The notes: generated by a model not told the origin, from the letters alone. DNA of 64,000 nucleotides from Parasponia andersonii (GCA_002914805.1 JXTB01000031.1:582094-646093), one strand, 5' to 3'. Positions 51,381 through 63,739 are shown, numbered from the stretch's first letter. A program made the numbers and translations.

Positions 51381-54300
51381 CTATTTACGAGAGGCGGGTT
51401 GCGAACGGACTCGTAGGGAAACATCAGAGTGATAGTGCCCTGTTTGTTCCCGATAAGAGCCGAGCCCAGGCCTTCTCCTTTGCAATGACGGGTCCAAACA
51501 ATGGTCGACCAATCCCTGAAGCTGAGTCCGAGCGCGGTCCCATTTGGGGTCAGAGAAGTCTAGCCACACGCGCGGGTCGAACTCTGCCAAAACAATCCAT
51601 AACAGAAGTTATACCTCTATAAAACCGGACGAGTCAAAGCTCGCGTTCCTATCTCTGGAACTAATCTTAATAGTTATGGCTCGAGGAGGACTCACTAATA
51701 GTCTGAAATCATGCCCATCCGAGTCATCCACAATTATTTATACAGACGGCTACAACAAGGTTTAACTCTACCCCGGACGCGATCAACAAGGAGAAAGAAA
51801 ACAGACTAAAGAGAATTGCACTGTTTTTATTATTTATACGGAGGATTACAATTGGGGTCAGCTTTACAAATGTACAAAATTATGGGCCCTAATTACCTCC
51901 GACCAGGGGAGCGCAGCCAGTCCCAGCCCTTAGACCAACCCTGGTGGAGGGTGGCGTACCAGGATCGGATTCGTCACTAGATACAATGACCGCGCTAGGC
52001 CCCTCACCAGTTGAGACCCCGGGACCAGGCTGACCGTCAGGGACTTCCGAAGTTCGACCTGGCAGACCGGAAACAGGGGTAGGCTCTTTGGCACCAGAAG
52101 TAGATGTAGAGGGCCCATCCTTTTCCGTAGCAAGCATCTCCATCACGTCAGCTGGGTACGTGATGCTGATTTCGTCCCCAAGCTGCTGCATGTAGTGCTT
52201 GACAGAATAGTGGTCTCTCTCGATGCCTTTCTACTCGTCAAACTGGTCTGGCATTACCACCTCAGCATGGCCTTTGAATTCTCTATTCTCCCAACCAGAC
52301 CTGTAACTTTCCACAGAAAGGATGTCCACCTGCCTCTGGTACCTCGTTTTCAGCTTCTCCGTGTCCACCAGCCTATCCTTCAGCACCGCCAGCCTGAGCT
52401 CCGCTTGCCGCTTTGATAAGTCGATCAAAAAGTGTTAATACCGGCAAGGTCCTCGCTGTGTTTGCGAGACATCTCCACCCGAGTACCCATCAGATTTTTG
52501 TGATCCAAGAAGAGATATCAGTTTACCTCGTTGGACCGGTCAAGTCTGCATTACAGAGAGTGGGCCTCTAGCTTGGTAGTCACCTCGACTTTTCTCGCTT
52601 CCTTGGCGTCTTAACAGCCCTATCACGAGCGATGAAGGCCAGTCCCATCTCTGCCCCCGTGCTCTGTAACTCCTGCTCCTTGACACTCAGCTCATTCTGA
52701 GCCAGTCTGGCGGCTTTGGATTGGGCAAGTTTGTCAACCTCCGCCTCAGCCAGTCTCACAACCAGCTCTTCACGTCTGGTCCTCTCGACGCTCAGAGCAT
52801 GAGCCACCGTGCTGCTGACCCTCGCCTCCTCGAGGCTTCGATATATATCGAAGTCAGACCTCAATTCGGCGAGGGCGGCCTCGCTGCGCTCGGCCAGTGC
52901 AGAGCGGGAACTCAGCTCCTCGGTCAGATCCCTGACACGAGAGGAATAGAAGGACTGGTTGGCAGCCAGCTGCAAGTTAAACAAAAAAATGGGGGCCAGC
53001 GTTTAGCAAAGATGTTGAAAAATATAGAAGCAACCGAGTAGACCAAACCTGCACGAAGGTACGGCTGGTGACAAGCTCGACGTTCTCCAAAGAGAGCGCC
53101 TCCAGCTCCGACTCTGCGGTTGGACCCTCTCTCTAGGCGTCACCCGTGCCTGGGGAACACGGCCCTGCCCCGCTGGCCGTGAGGGCACCCTTTTCACCAA
53201 CCGGGCCTACCCTCGAAGCAGTGGCGGCAGGGACGGAGGAAAGCTCGGTGCCACCAGGAGTGTCGTCGGCCACAATGGGAGGTGGTGCGTCTCTCTTGGC
53301 GGGCCACTACGCACTGACCTTCTCCTCTTTAGAAGGGTCAGCGTGGCACCGTCGTCATCACTGTCAGACGAGGGGGCAACCCTGCCCCTCTTCTCCGCCT
53401 GGCCCTCTCTTTCGTTGGATGAGCTGACCTCGTGTCGCCGCTTTTTTGGGACCGGGGGAGGGGAAGATAGTCGGGACTTCAATCTCGGAGCACCCCACTG
53501 AGCTCGGCGATCTCCACACCAAAGCAAATAGCACCCGATTTCGGACCAGAGTCAGGGGTGGACGAGCTTGGTATAGCAGACCCCCCAGCTAGACTTAGCG
53601 GCATCTCCTCGCATCCACCTGCGTCGGAGAGGGGGACCGCAGGCACTCCATCTCCTGAAAGCACCACGAGATACCGACCAGCGGGTGCCTTGGGGCGAGC
53701 CTTATGACCCGCAGCTCCCCCCTTGACGGGGGAGGGGTCAGCCAATGGGCCCGTCTCAGAACCTACAAAGAACAAGTGACATGTTTAGGTCACGGCCATA
53801 ATCCGATCCACGAAGCTCAAGGACACGAAAATGAACCTACCCTTAGCCCTCTTGGGGGCGGCGGCCTCCTCCCTGCGGAGCTAATGCACTCTGCGGCCAG
53901 AAGCCTCACGGCCTCTTCGAGCTCGTGGCTAGACGGCGCCACCAGGTCGTTGGAGCCCGCCAATTGGCTTGAAGCCGTAACCTGCAAACCCACCATGGCG
54001 ATTCTGTCATGCTCATCTCGGCGGAATCGGTTCAGGGCAGAGGCGTCAAGTCAGCTCTACATGTGCTTGGTGATGACCCAGGTATCCAAAGGAAATGGGA
54101 GGTATGAAACCATCCTGGGCATCATGTTCATCACCAGGGAGTTGAGGACGGCGTGGATGTGCTGACAGTCCCCGGGAGATCTGAAGATGACTATCCCCTC
54201 CAGGCCTTTGAGCCGCCCCGCTGACAAACGCGGCTCGAACCTACTTTCTTCTGCCGAGGCTGCACAAGATAAAATAACGTGAGCAATAACACACGAGGAG

Positions 54301-54878
54301 AACATAGACCCAAAAATCACGACCTAGCACTTACTCTGCAGGAAAGCTGAGGGCACTTGGAAGTGCTCGCCATTCACCCAAGGGGAGCACCACGCCCCTC
54401 CAACGGCGTATAGCCTGGTGTGGGAGTCCCATTGCTTATCTGACCTCAGCAACCCCTAGAAGATGTAACGTCCTGGTAGCAGTTGGAGGTAAAAGGTGGG
54501 GTAGGAACCTTTCTTAGGGGTGAGGCTGAGTTTATAAGCATAAAAGATCATCTCCAGGTCGATATGCAGGTTGTAGAGAACTGACAGGGCAGAAAACCCC
54601 ATCAGAATCATGACCCCATTTACGTTTAGCTGCATCGGATGGATCCCCATCAAAGCAAAGAATTGGTGGATCAGGGGAGGAAGAGGGAATCGTAGCCATT
54701 CCAGATACTTTCTGCCCATGATAATAGAGCCTTCGGGGGCAGAAGGACGCAAATACCAGTCCGCAGGGCCCTCGACCCTTTGTAGCGTCACTCCACTGGG
54801 GAGGCAGAGCTGTTTCCTTAGTGAATCCAACTCTGAATCCGCGATGGGGTGCAATTCTTGATCTTGATTTGAGGCCAT
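51381..54878 (-). pseudogene. Antisense multi-exon gene of Tat element 1: Transposase_28-like domain plus coiled coil
   Basis: It lies opposite to the retrotransposon's own genes. Predicted exons on the minus strand: 54878-54335, 54259-53841, 53762-53049, 52969-51897, 51583-51381, all with GT-AG borders. Exon 1 begins MASNQDQELHPIADSELDS and has PLPPLIHQFFALMGIHPMQL; with exon 2 (RFEPRLSAGRLKGLEGIVIF) it matches the 'putative gypsy type transposon' domain (Transposase_28). Exon 3 is Pro/Ser/acidic-rich. Exon 4 is a long coiled coil rich in Ala, Glu, Arg and Leu, ending in a Ser/Asp-rich tail. The final exon encodes EFDPRVWLDFSDPKW... and a stop. Broken by a TAG in exon 1 (about 54460) and frameshifts in exons 3 and 4. 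Protein function unknown. Confidence 0.75.
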
Positions 54879-55216
54879 CGTTCTGAATACGAGTGAAAGA
54901 ATAAAAGTCTCTAGAAGGGAGGAAGTCGGAAACCCTAGGATTTGATGAGGCTAGAATGATTGAAGATTTTAGTAAAGAGGCAAATGAGCGTAATTGTGGC
55001 TTTTATAGAAGGGAAGCCGAAGAGTTTTTCTGGAGAAGGGGGAAGCTAAGGAGACCGAATAGTCAGAACTTCGAAATTCAAACAGATTTCATGACATGGG
55101 ATCGCGTGCCTCCGTGTCTGCAGGGGAGCCATGTACATCCCCCAGATTGGAGGAACGGATAAACGATTTCCCCACTTGACGGATGCGAATCCATCAAGTA
55201 GGGAAATGGGGGCAGT

Positions 55217-56047
55217 TGTAGGACTCGTTCCCAAGTCATACGCCACGTGGACGATCAAGTGGCAGAACAGGTCACAAAAGGGGCCCACCGTCTGACAGGT
55301 GTCGAGAGTGATTAGCTAAAGGCCACGTGAGTCACAAGTGATATCACAATCGGCTATTGGGCCGTCCGAGGTTAGGGCCGAGCCTATCACAGACCCTGGA
55401 CAGTCTCAGCCCAGTCCGACCCTTATCTCGACAGCTGGGGGGTTGGAAGCCCCAAGGGTCTTCCACCATAATACAATGGAAAGTAACTCACGACTCCAAA
55501 CCCAGACATAGCATTTAATGCGATCCTGGGTAGGCATGCGTAAGGGGCAAGCCGTCCTGACAGAACGATGATTTACCCAAATCTCAGCCCTGACAGATTC
55601 AAGCCGTAGGAAGCGGCGGAAATCAGGCTACGGCGATACAAAGAAGATCACGGAAATCTCGGCCCATGACCTATGGGAAAAACTTTGAGGAGAAAGGTAC
55701 TCAGTCCTGAGATTGAGACCCGCATGGTTCACAATCTTAGGACTATACATATATGAGCCATGCGTTCCCGAGAGGGGTATGTACGCTTACAGAAAGAAGT
55801 ATATAAAAAAAAACTTATGAGTAAGAAACAAACATATACTCATATAGAACTAATTCCTTGCTACCCTGAATCAAAGATAGACCACTGACTTAAGCATCGG
55901 AGAGTCTTTGCAGGTAGCCACCCTCGCCTCTCCGACTCTGCCTGGAGTTCAGAGTACTTTGGGATAGCGAGGACACGTGGACAGTTGGAGAATACAACAT
56001 CAGCGGTTCAGAGACACGTGGACGGCTGGTGAGAAACTGCTCCAACA
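55217..56047 (+). repeat. Right (3') LTR of Tat element 1
   Basis: 831 bases, TGTAGGACTCGTTCCC ... CTCCAACA. It is a close match to the left LTR, although the hairpin near 55705-55745 has lost perfect pairing. Confidence 0.92.
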
Positions 56048-56586
56048 ATGTGGTTTTGATTTTGATTTTAAATACGTGACTATTCTGGATACCAATGGAT
56101 TTATAAATTTAATTTCTAAATAGATTTAAAGGAACTAACCACGCAGATTTGAGAAATTGTATCTATCTAAAAAGTAATTGAATTCCTACTGAGCATGTAA
56201 ATGCTCATCCCCTTACTTTTTCACTCTCATGCAGTGCTCGGTGTGATTTTGGAAACTCGGGAGCAGAGGATTGAGAAGTTGGTTACCGTATAGGAAATTG
56301 GTAATTATGTAAATAACGTTGTTATTTATCTTGACTTATATTAAATATTAATGGGCCCGTTTCACGGACTCTGTCTGTATAACTAATGTGATGGATTGTG
56401 AGACTACTGATAATGATGCTTGATTTATTTTAATAAATTTCATTAATAATCTAAATCTAATGGTAATCACAAAACTATAGGAATTTTTCTTTTAAAATTA
56501 TTTTTATTAATTTTTCTAAAATAACTTTTGAATTTCCACTTGTGAAATTTCTTTTCTGTCACTGGCTCGGAGTTCAGGTCGTGACA
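56048..56586 (+). repeat. Solo LTR of the chromovirus family, right part
   Basis: Continuation of 46935-48536 after the Tat insertion. It ends with GGTCGTGACA, like the end of the chromovirus 3' LTR (GGCGGTGACA). Confidence 0.78.
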
Positions 56587-57092
56587 GTAGATCTTACAGA
56601 TTCACTTCATGGTTGCTTAGTTAATGATGCTTTGATTGATTGTGAAATACATTATTCTGAGTCTAGGAAAAGAAGAGGAAAAGATGAGATAGAAGAAAAA
56701 AGAGAAGATTAATACGTATTAGATTTTTTTTAAAATAATCAGTAATTAATTTTAGTTTAAATGTTTGAAGTGTTATTATTTATTTGTTTTATATTGGGAA
56801 GTGTAAATTTTAATGTAATTTAATTTTTTTAAAACTTCTTTCATTTTTTTTATTTAATTTCATTTTTAAAAATGGCTTAATATTTAGAAAGCGACATGTG
56901 TACTCCGATGTGGCACTGAACAAAAAAATTTGACAATTGCAACAAATTTTTTCCAAAATTTGACAATTGCAACAAATTTTTTATGGAAAGTATTATTACC
57001 GTCAGAAAAAATAGGTATTATTACTGTCAGTAAAAAATTTTGGTATTAAAATATAAATTTAGACTAAAAATAGGTATTTCTGTCCTAATTTC

Positions 57093-58808
57093 CTCTAAAA
57101 AAAAATGTGATGATATCAGTAAATATTGTATTTTTCAAAACCTGAGGTGCAGCTTCCGTAGTTTTTTAACCTTTTAACTCTTTATCATAATTTTTAAATG
57201 GTAGCAATCTTTTCACGTATTTTCCTAAAAACCCCATTAAACTATTCGGAACACGAAACTGAAATTTAGATATTGAAATCATCATGGTGATGACCTAATT
57301 AATTTTGCCCAGTCTTAATCTCATATAGTTTTCTTTTAGTTTATCATACCTACAATATTCCAATAATTAATCTAAGACATTTGAGAGTCGCAACCAACCA
57401 CGTGTATCTCATGGACACTTACTACGGCAATTGAAGTTTTATTTATTTATTTTCACCTTCATTTATTATAATTATCTTCAGTTATTGGTTAGAATCAAAT
57501 TCAAGAAGTAATGTAGAACCACGTAAGCAATGACCGGTTCATGATTTTATTGTAGTGAGGACAATAAGAACATCATATTTTTTTAATAAAACAATCGCTT
57601 AAAAAGAAGATTTAATTGTTATAATTATGAAATTCAATTATATGTTTTAATTAATTAACAAATAATAACTGTTTAAATATTCATACTGAATTTTACACTG
57701 TAAAAGTAAGATTAGTACATTAAAAATGGATTTATCAATGTACACAACCAAACTAATCTGAAACAAAAAAATAAATAAATTCCCAATTATTTCATTATCT
57801 TTTTTTTAACCCCAAAACTGGATTGATTCTAGTAATTAGGTCTATAACAATTTGTAGATAAACATAATTTTATATAGCTTGATTTGATATGTGCTAGTTG
57901 TTACTTATTGCAAAAGAAGCAACTTCTGGGTAAAAATTAGTCCAAATAAATTGTAAATTAAGGAATGAAGAGAGGGAAGAAAATAAATTTTTGGAGGTGA
58001 GAGGGTTTTGACTTGAGAATGAATAAAATGGACAAGTAGTATGGTCCATACTAGGAAGCGTAAATAAACTTGTTGAGGGACCAAATATAAGTATATCTGA
58101 AAAATAAATAAATAAAACATAGGGTAAAACTCTATTTCAATAAGTTTAGCCGCCCAACGTAGATCCATCCTCCCTGCACGCGACACACTAGCCAGTATAA
58201 AAAAATAATAATAAAAAAAAAAACTGAAATAAAAGCTCATATTAATTAGTGGTATTATTCGATTTGTTTTTAGCACTCGTTCTAATATATTATGACGAGG
58301 CGTCAGGTTGCTATTATTTTATTTTGTGTTTGTAAAGGGGGAAAAGAAAAAAAGAAAAAGCACAGACAGTGAGATGACTCAAATCTATTTTGATCGATAT
58401 AACACTCGGAATTAATCTTAAATATAGTTAATTGTGCTAGCTCAGTTGATTCAAAATTTTAGAGATGTGTGTATAAATTTGAGGGATCAATACAAATTTT
58501 GATAGTGTGTGTATGTGTGATATTTTTCTTTAAATTTATAGTAAGTTGTGATTATTAGTTGAACTCTATTTATTTTCTGAAAAAAAATATTAAATATAAT
58601 ATCCCTAAGTAAATTATAACATTAAAAGATACCAATATTATAGGAACTAACCCTAATAGTATTTTTTTAAAACCAATCGGTGAGCATAATTTTTTCTGTT
58701 CGATTTGACTATTATTTAAAGGTTGTTAACAAAAATAAAAAATCATTAATTACATTTTGTGGGTAACTAATAATTCGTACCAAATACTTTTTATCTATCC
58801 ATAATGAT
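57093..58808. other. AT-rich intergenic DNA between the two nested blocks, no gene seen
   Basis: Contains poly(A)/poly(T) runs and low-complexity AAT/ATAA repeats near 58200. The longest minus-strand frame (57905-58276) is aromatic-rich and low complexity and has no recognisable domain. Confidence 0.55.
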
Positions 58809-59643
58809 TGTTGGATCGGTTTTTATCAGCTGTCCACGTGTCTCTGAACTGCTGATGTTGTATCTTCCAACTGTCCATGTATCCTTGCTATCCGAAGGAG
58901 CTTTTGACTTCAGGCAGGGTCGGAGAGGCGGGGGAGGCCACCTGTAAATGTTCTCCGATGTTTAAGTCAATTGTTTATCTTTGATTCAGGGTAGTAAAGA
59001 TTTAGTTTTTCTCTGTATGAGTATATCTTTGTCTCTTGCTCATAAACTTTTAAATATTTCTTTTTGTATGCGTACATGCCTCTCTCTTTTTCGGGGACGC
59101 ATGGCTCATATATATAGTCCTGGAATTGTGAACCTCATGATTCTTAATCTCAGGACCGAGTACCTTTTCTCATCAGGACTTACTCCAGAGATCACGGGCC
59201 GTGATTACCGTAATTCTCCCTATATCGTCGTGGCCTAGTTTCTGCCGTCCCCTATGGCTCGAGCCTGTCAGGAGTAAGACTTTGACAAACCGCCATTCTA
59301 TCAGGACGGTTTGCCCAATGCATGCTCCTACTCAGGATCGCATTAAATGTCTTGTCTGGATCTGGAATAGCGTGCTACTGTTCAGGGGTCTTCTGGTGGA
59401 AAACCCTCGAGGCTCCTGACCCCCAGCCATCGAGGTAAGAAATGAGCTAGGCCGAACTGGTCCAGGGTCTGGAATAGACTTGGCCTTGGCCCCTGACAGC
59501 CCACGGACCCATACGGTATCACGTGCAACTCGCGTGGCTTTTAAATAGTCACTCTGGACACGTGACGGATACCGTGCACCCCTCGTGACCTGTTCTGCCA
59601 TGTAATCGTCCACATAGTACGTGATTTAAGAACGGGTCTCACA
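58809..59643 (-). repeat. 3' LTR of Tat element 2
   Basis: 835 bases, TGTTGGATCGG ... GGGTCTCACA on the plus strand, which is the inverse of the element 1 LTRs. More diverged than those two are from each other. The hairpin-TATA region is at about 59110-59155. Confidence 0.88.
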
Positions 59644-60002
59644 ATTGCCCCCATTTCCCTAGTTGATGGATTCGCATCCATCAAGTGGAAAAATCATGTC
59701 TCCAGTCCTCCATTCCGAGGGGTGCACTTGGCCCCTTACCATTATTTCTCCCCAGTTACCAAAGCTGACGGACGCTATCCCATGTCGTGACTTTTCAGAT
59801 TTTCGAAATTCCTGTGGTTCAACCTTCCTCACACCGCTCCTCTTCAAGGGGGGACTTTTCGGTTCCCTTTCTATAAAAACTGCATTTACGCTCGTTTGTT
59901 ACTTTACCAAAATGTCCAATTATTCTAGTTTTCTAAAATCTTAGGGTTTCCAACTTCTCCCCTTACTAGAAATTTTTGTTCCTTTTGATCGTATCTAGAA
60001 CG

Positions 60003-63000
60003 ATGGCCTCGAACCAAAACCAGAAGCTCTGCCCTGTCGTAGATTCGGAGTTGGATTCGCTGAGGAGACAGTTCTGCTTCCCTGGCGGAGTTACATTGCA
60101 AAGGGTCGAGGGCCCCATAGATTGGTACCTTCGACCCTCTGCCCCCGAGGGATCTATCATTTTGGGGATGAGGCATCTGGAATAGCTGCGGTTTCTCCTT
60201 CTTCCCCTGATCCATCAGTTTTTTGCTCTGACAGGGATCCACCCGATGCAGTTGAACGTTAACGGGGTCATGATCTTGATGGGGCTTTCCGCCCTGTCAG
60301 TTCTCTATAACATACATATCAACCTGGAGGTGGTCTTTTATGCCTACAAGCTCACGGTCATTCCCAAAAAGAGCTCCTAACCTACTTTCTACCTCTAACC
60401 GCTCCCAAAACGCCATATTTTCTGGGGCTTGCCGAGGTCGGACAAGCAATGGGACTCTTACTCTAGGCTGTATGCTGTCGGAGAGGTGTGGCGCTCTCCT
60501 TGGGTGAATGGGGAGCACTTCCAAGTTCCTTCATTTTTTCTGCCGAGTAAATACTAGGTCGTGATTTTTGGGTCTACATTCACCTCGTCCGTTATTGCTC
60601 ACGACATTTTTCCTTGTGCAACCTCTGTAGAAAAAAATAGGTTTGAGCTGCAATTATCGGCGAGGTGGCTCAAGGAGCTGGAGGGGATCGTCATCTTTGG
60701 GTCCCTTGGGGATTGCCGACACATCCAGGCAATCCTGAACCCCCAGGTGATGAATATAATGCTTAGGATGATCTCATACCTTCCCTTCCTGCTGGATACT
60801 TGGGTCATCACAAAGTACCTGCGGAGCCAGCTTGATGCCCCGGCTCTGAACCGGTTCTGCCGGGATGAGCAGGTCGCATCGCCATGGTGGGTCGTCAGGT
60901 TACAGCTTCGAGCTAGCTGGCGGGTCCCTACGACCTAGTAGCACCGACTAGCCACAAGTCAAAGAGGCCGTGAGGCTCGTGGCTAAGGAGTGCGTCAGGC
61001 TCCATAGAGAGGAAGCCACCGCTCCCAAGAAAGTTAAGGGTGAGTTCATTTTTGCTACCTGTAGCTCCGTCGATCGGGTTATAACTGCGTACTAACTACG
61101 TTGCCTGCCCTTTATAGGTTCTGATGCAGGCCCTTTGGCAGACCCTTCCCCAATCAAGGGGAGTGCCGCTGCGCACGAGGCCCACTCCAAGGTAAAGCTG
61201 ATCGGCATCTTGTGGTGTCCTCAGAGGACGAAGCACCTGCGGTCCCCTCTCCCAGCACAAGCGGACCTCCGACTCGGGAGACGACGGCCATAAAATTCGT
61301 ATATGGCAAGGGAGTGCCTTCGAGCCTGCCCAGGGAATCTGCTGCTCTGACCTCTTCCACCCCCAACTCCGGTTCAAAGACGAGCACGGGGTCCGACACT
61401 GCTTGCCCCCATGGGGAGATTGCTGAGCTCAGCGGGGGGGCTCCGAGGTTGAAATCTCAGCTGTCTTCCCCTCCCCCAGTCCCAATAAAGCGGCGTCACG
61501 AAGCCGACTCTTCCAAAGAGAAGGAAGGCCTGGCAGTGAAGAGGGGCAGGGTTGCCCCCTTTTCTGACAGCGATGACGACGGGGCCACGCTGACCCTTAT
61601 GAGGAGGAGAAGGTCTGCGCGCGGCTGCCCGTTAGAGGGGATTGGTCAAGACAAGACCGAAAAATCACATTCAGGCGGGGATCCAAGGGGGGTGGCAACC
61701 AAAACTGCCGATGCAGCAGCAGTCACTGTGGCATCTTCTGCTGAGGATGTGCCACCCCTGGCTGTCACCGAAGGCACTGTCGGTGATGCCCAGCTTTCTA
61801 TCGTCCCCACCACCGCTGCTTCAGAAGCGTCGAAAAGAGCTACTGGAGTGTGTCTGGTGGGGGGAGAGGGTGTCCTCGCGGTTGGCAGGGTGGAGTCGTG
61901 TTCCTCAGACGCGGACAACGCCCAAGGAGAGGGTCCAGCTGCAGAGCCCGAGTTGGAGGCGCTCTCCTTGGAGAACGTTGAGCTCGTCGCTGGCCACTAT
62001 CTTCATGTTTTTTGGCATCCTTGCTGAACACTGACCTCCCTTTCTTGTATCTTGTAGCTAGCCGCCATCTAGTCCTTCTATTCTTCTCGCGTCAGGGAGC
62101 TGACTGGGGAGTTGAACTCCCGTTCTGCGCTGGCCAAGCAGAGGCCGCCCTTGCCGAGTTGAGGGCTGACTTCGACTTGTATCGGAGCCTGGATGAGGCT
62201 AGGATCGGCAGCGCGGTGGCTCACGCTCTGAGTATTGAGAGGGTTAGGCGTGAGGAGCTGGTTGCAAAGTTAGCCGAGGTGGAGGCCAACAGGCTCGCTC
62301 AATCTGAGGCCACTAGGCTGGCCCAAAACGAGCTCAGGGTCAAGGAGCAGGAGCTGCAGAATGCAGGGGCAGAGATGGGGCTGGCTTTCATTGCTCGCGA
62401 TAGGGTTATCGATGATGCTAAAGAGGCGAGAAAAGCCAAGGAGAAAGCCAAACTGAAGGCCCATTCCCTGCAGCGCAGACTCGACCGGTCTAATAAGGTA
62501 AACCGACATCTTTACTTGGATCACAAAAAATTGATGGGGGCTCATGCAGAGTTATCTCGCAAGCACGGCGAAGACCTCGCCGACATTAACACTCTTTTGG
62601 TCTACTTGTCGCAGCGGCAAGTGGAGTTGAGACTGGCGGCGCTGAAGAATAGACTGGCAGACGTGGAGAAACTGAAGACGAGGTACCAGAGGCAGGTGGA
62701 TGTCCTTTCTACAGAGAGCTACAGGTCTGGCTGGGAGAATAGGGAATTCGAAGGCCACACGGAGATGGTAATGCCATACCAATTTAATGAGCAGAAAGGT
62801 GTCGAGAGGGACCATTATTCTGTCAAGCACTACATGCAGCAGCTAGGGGATGAGATCAACATCGTGTACCCTACTGATGTGCTGAAGATGCTCGACAAAG
62901 AAAAAGACGGGCCTTCTACATCCGCCTCTGTTGCCAAGGAGATTTCCTCACTTCCGGTCTGCTAGAGCAAGCCTCGGAAGTTCCCGGCGGTCAACCTGAT

Positions 63001-63671
63001 CTTGGGGCCTTAACTAGCGATGGGTCTGGCGCGGTCGTTTTATCCAGCGATGATTCCGACCCTGGTATGCCACCCTCTGCTGGAGCTGGTCCAAGTGCCG
63101 AAACTGGCTGCGCTCCCCTGGCCGGAGGTAATTAGGGCCTCTTGCTCTGTGCATTTGTAAAGTCGACCCTTGTTGTAACCATCTGTTTAAATAATAGAAA
63201 CCGTGCAGTTTTCTCAAGTTTATTCCCTTCTCTTACCCCTTTTTTTTCGGCCGCATTTAGGGTTAGGGTCAGATATCGTATACGACGCTATTCCCCTTGT
63301 CGGCAGCGCGACCGGCATTTGGGTTTGGCTCGGTCGTATATAATTTCGAGTTCTTAGTGAATTCTCCTCGTGCTATGATCGACAAGATTAGCTCAGGAGA
63401 TCGGGATGTGAGTTTCGGCTCATCCGGTTTTGAGGATGTATAAACTCTGTTATGACTTGTCTTGGCAGAATTCGACCCGCGCGTGTGGCTGGACTTCTCT
63501 GACCCCAAATAGGAACGCCCCAGGAACCAGCTCCACGGGTTGGTTAACCACTGTTTGGACCCATCACAGCAGATGAAAAGGCCCAGGCTCGGCTCTCATC
63601 GGGAGCAAACAGGGCATTACCACTCTGATGTGTCTCTGCGAGTCCGCCCAAGACCTACTTCTTACAAATAG
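60003..63671 (+). pseudogene. Antisense multi-exon gene of Tat element 2: Transposase_28-like domain plus coiled coil
   Basis: Second copy of the gene at 51381-54878, here on the plus strand because the whole element is inverted. It starts MASNQNQKLCPVVDSELDSLRR; a second Transposase_28 part follows a short intron (LKELEGIVIFGSLGDCRHIQ, 60670-60725). The Pro/Ser-rich exon holds KRRHEADSSKEKEGLAVKRG and an acidic SDSDDDGA (61200-62000). The coiled-coil exon is open for some 270 residues (about 62130-62965: AEAALAELRADFDLYRSLDEAR onward). The last exon, 63469-63671, is reached from a donor at 63128 inside the apparent stop region. Breaks: TAG at about 60183, further stops near 60378 and 60395, a frameshift near 62960, TAG at about 63510. 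The coiled-coil exon is better preserved than in element 1. Confidence 0.75.
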
Positions 63672-63739
63672 AGCTTCCGGGTACGCGTCCCTGTCGACCA
63701 TGCATTTTGTATTTTAGAAAATAATAAACAGAGTTTGAT

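Larger units (their letters stand above)
48537..55216 (+). mobile_element. Tat-lineage Ty3/gypsy retrotransposon, element 1 (5' half missing)
   Basis: The left LTR (48537-49368) and the right LTR (55217-56047) are close copies. Between them is only the 3' part of the element: integrase C-terminus (+), a minisatellite, an antisense gene (-), then a purine tract (AGGGAAATGGGGGCAG at about 55200-55215) abutting the right LTR. The primer-binding site, gag, protease, RT and most of integrase are absent. In their place, directly after the left LTR, are about 170 bases of solo-LTR sequence. The Tat assignment rests on the integrase C-terminus, the 3' minisatellite and the antisense ORF. Confidence 0.85.
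45935..57092. mobile_element. Mutator-like DNA transposon with long terminal inverted repeats, filled by nested insertions
   Basis: The left end (about 45935-46160) matches the reverse complement of 57092-56860. Shared blocks include TACCTATTT, AAATTTATATTTTAATAC, a CTAACGGCAATAATA / CTGACGGTAATAATA pair, GTGCCACAT and ACATGT. Inverted repeats of more than 150 bases fit a Mutator-like element. A C-terminal ORF remnant (56587-56712: VDLTDSLHGCLVNDALIDC ... KRED then stop) sits just inside the right end. I could not find a 9-base target duplication, so the superfamily is provisional. Confidence 0.55.

Noticed and set aside
57905..58276. 123-residue minus-strand ORF rich in Phe and Tyr
   Set aside because: Low complexity from poly(A)/ATA repeats, with no promoter or domain.
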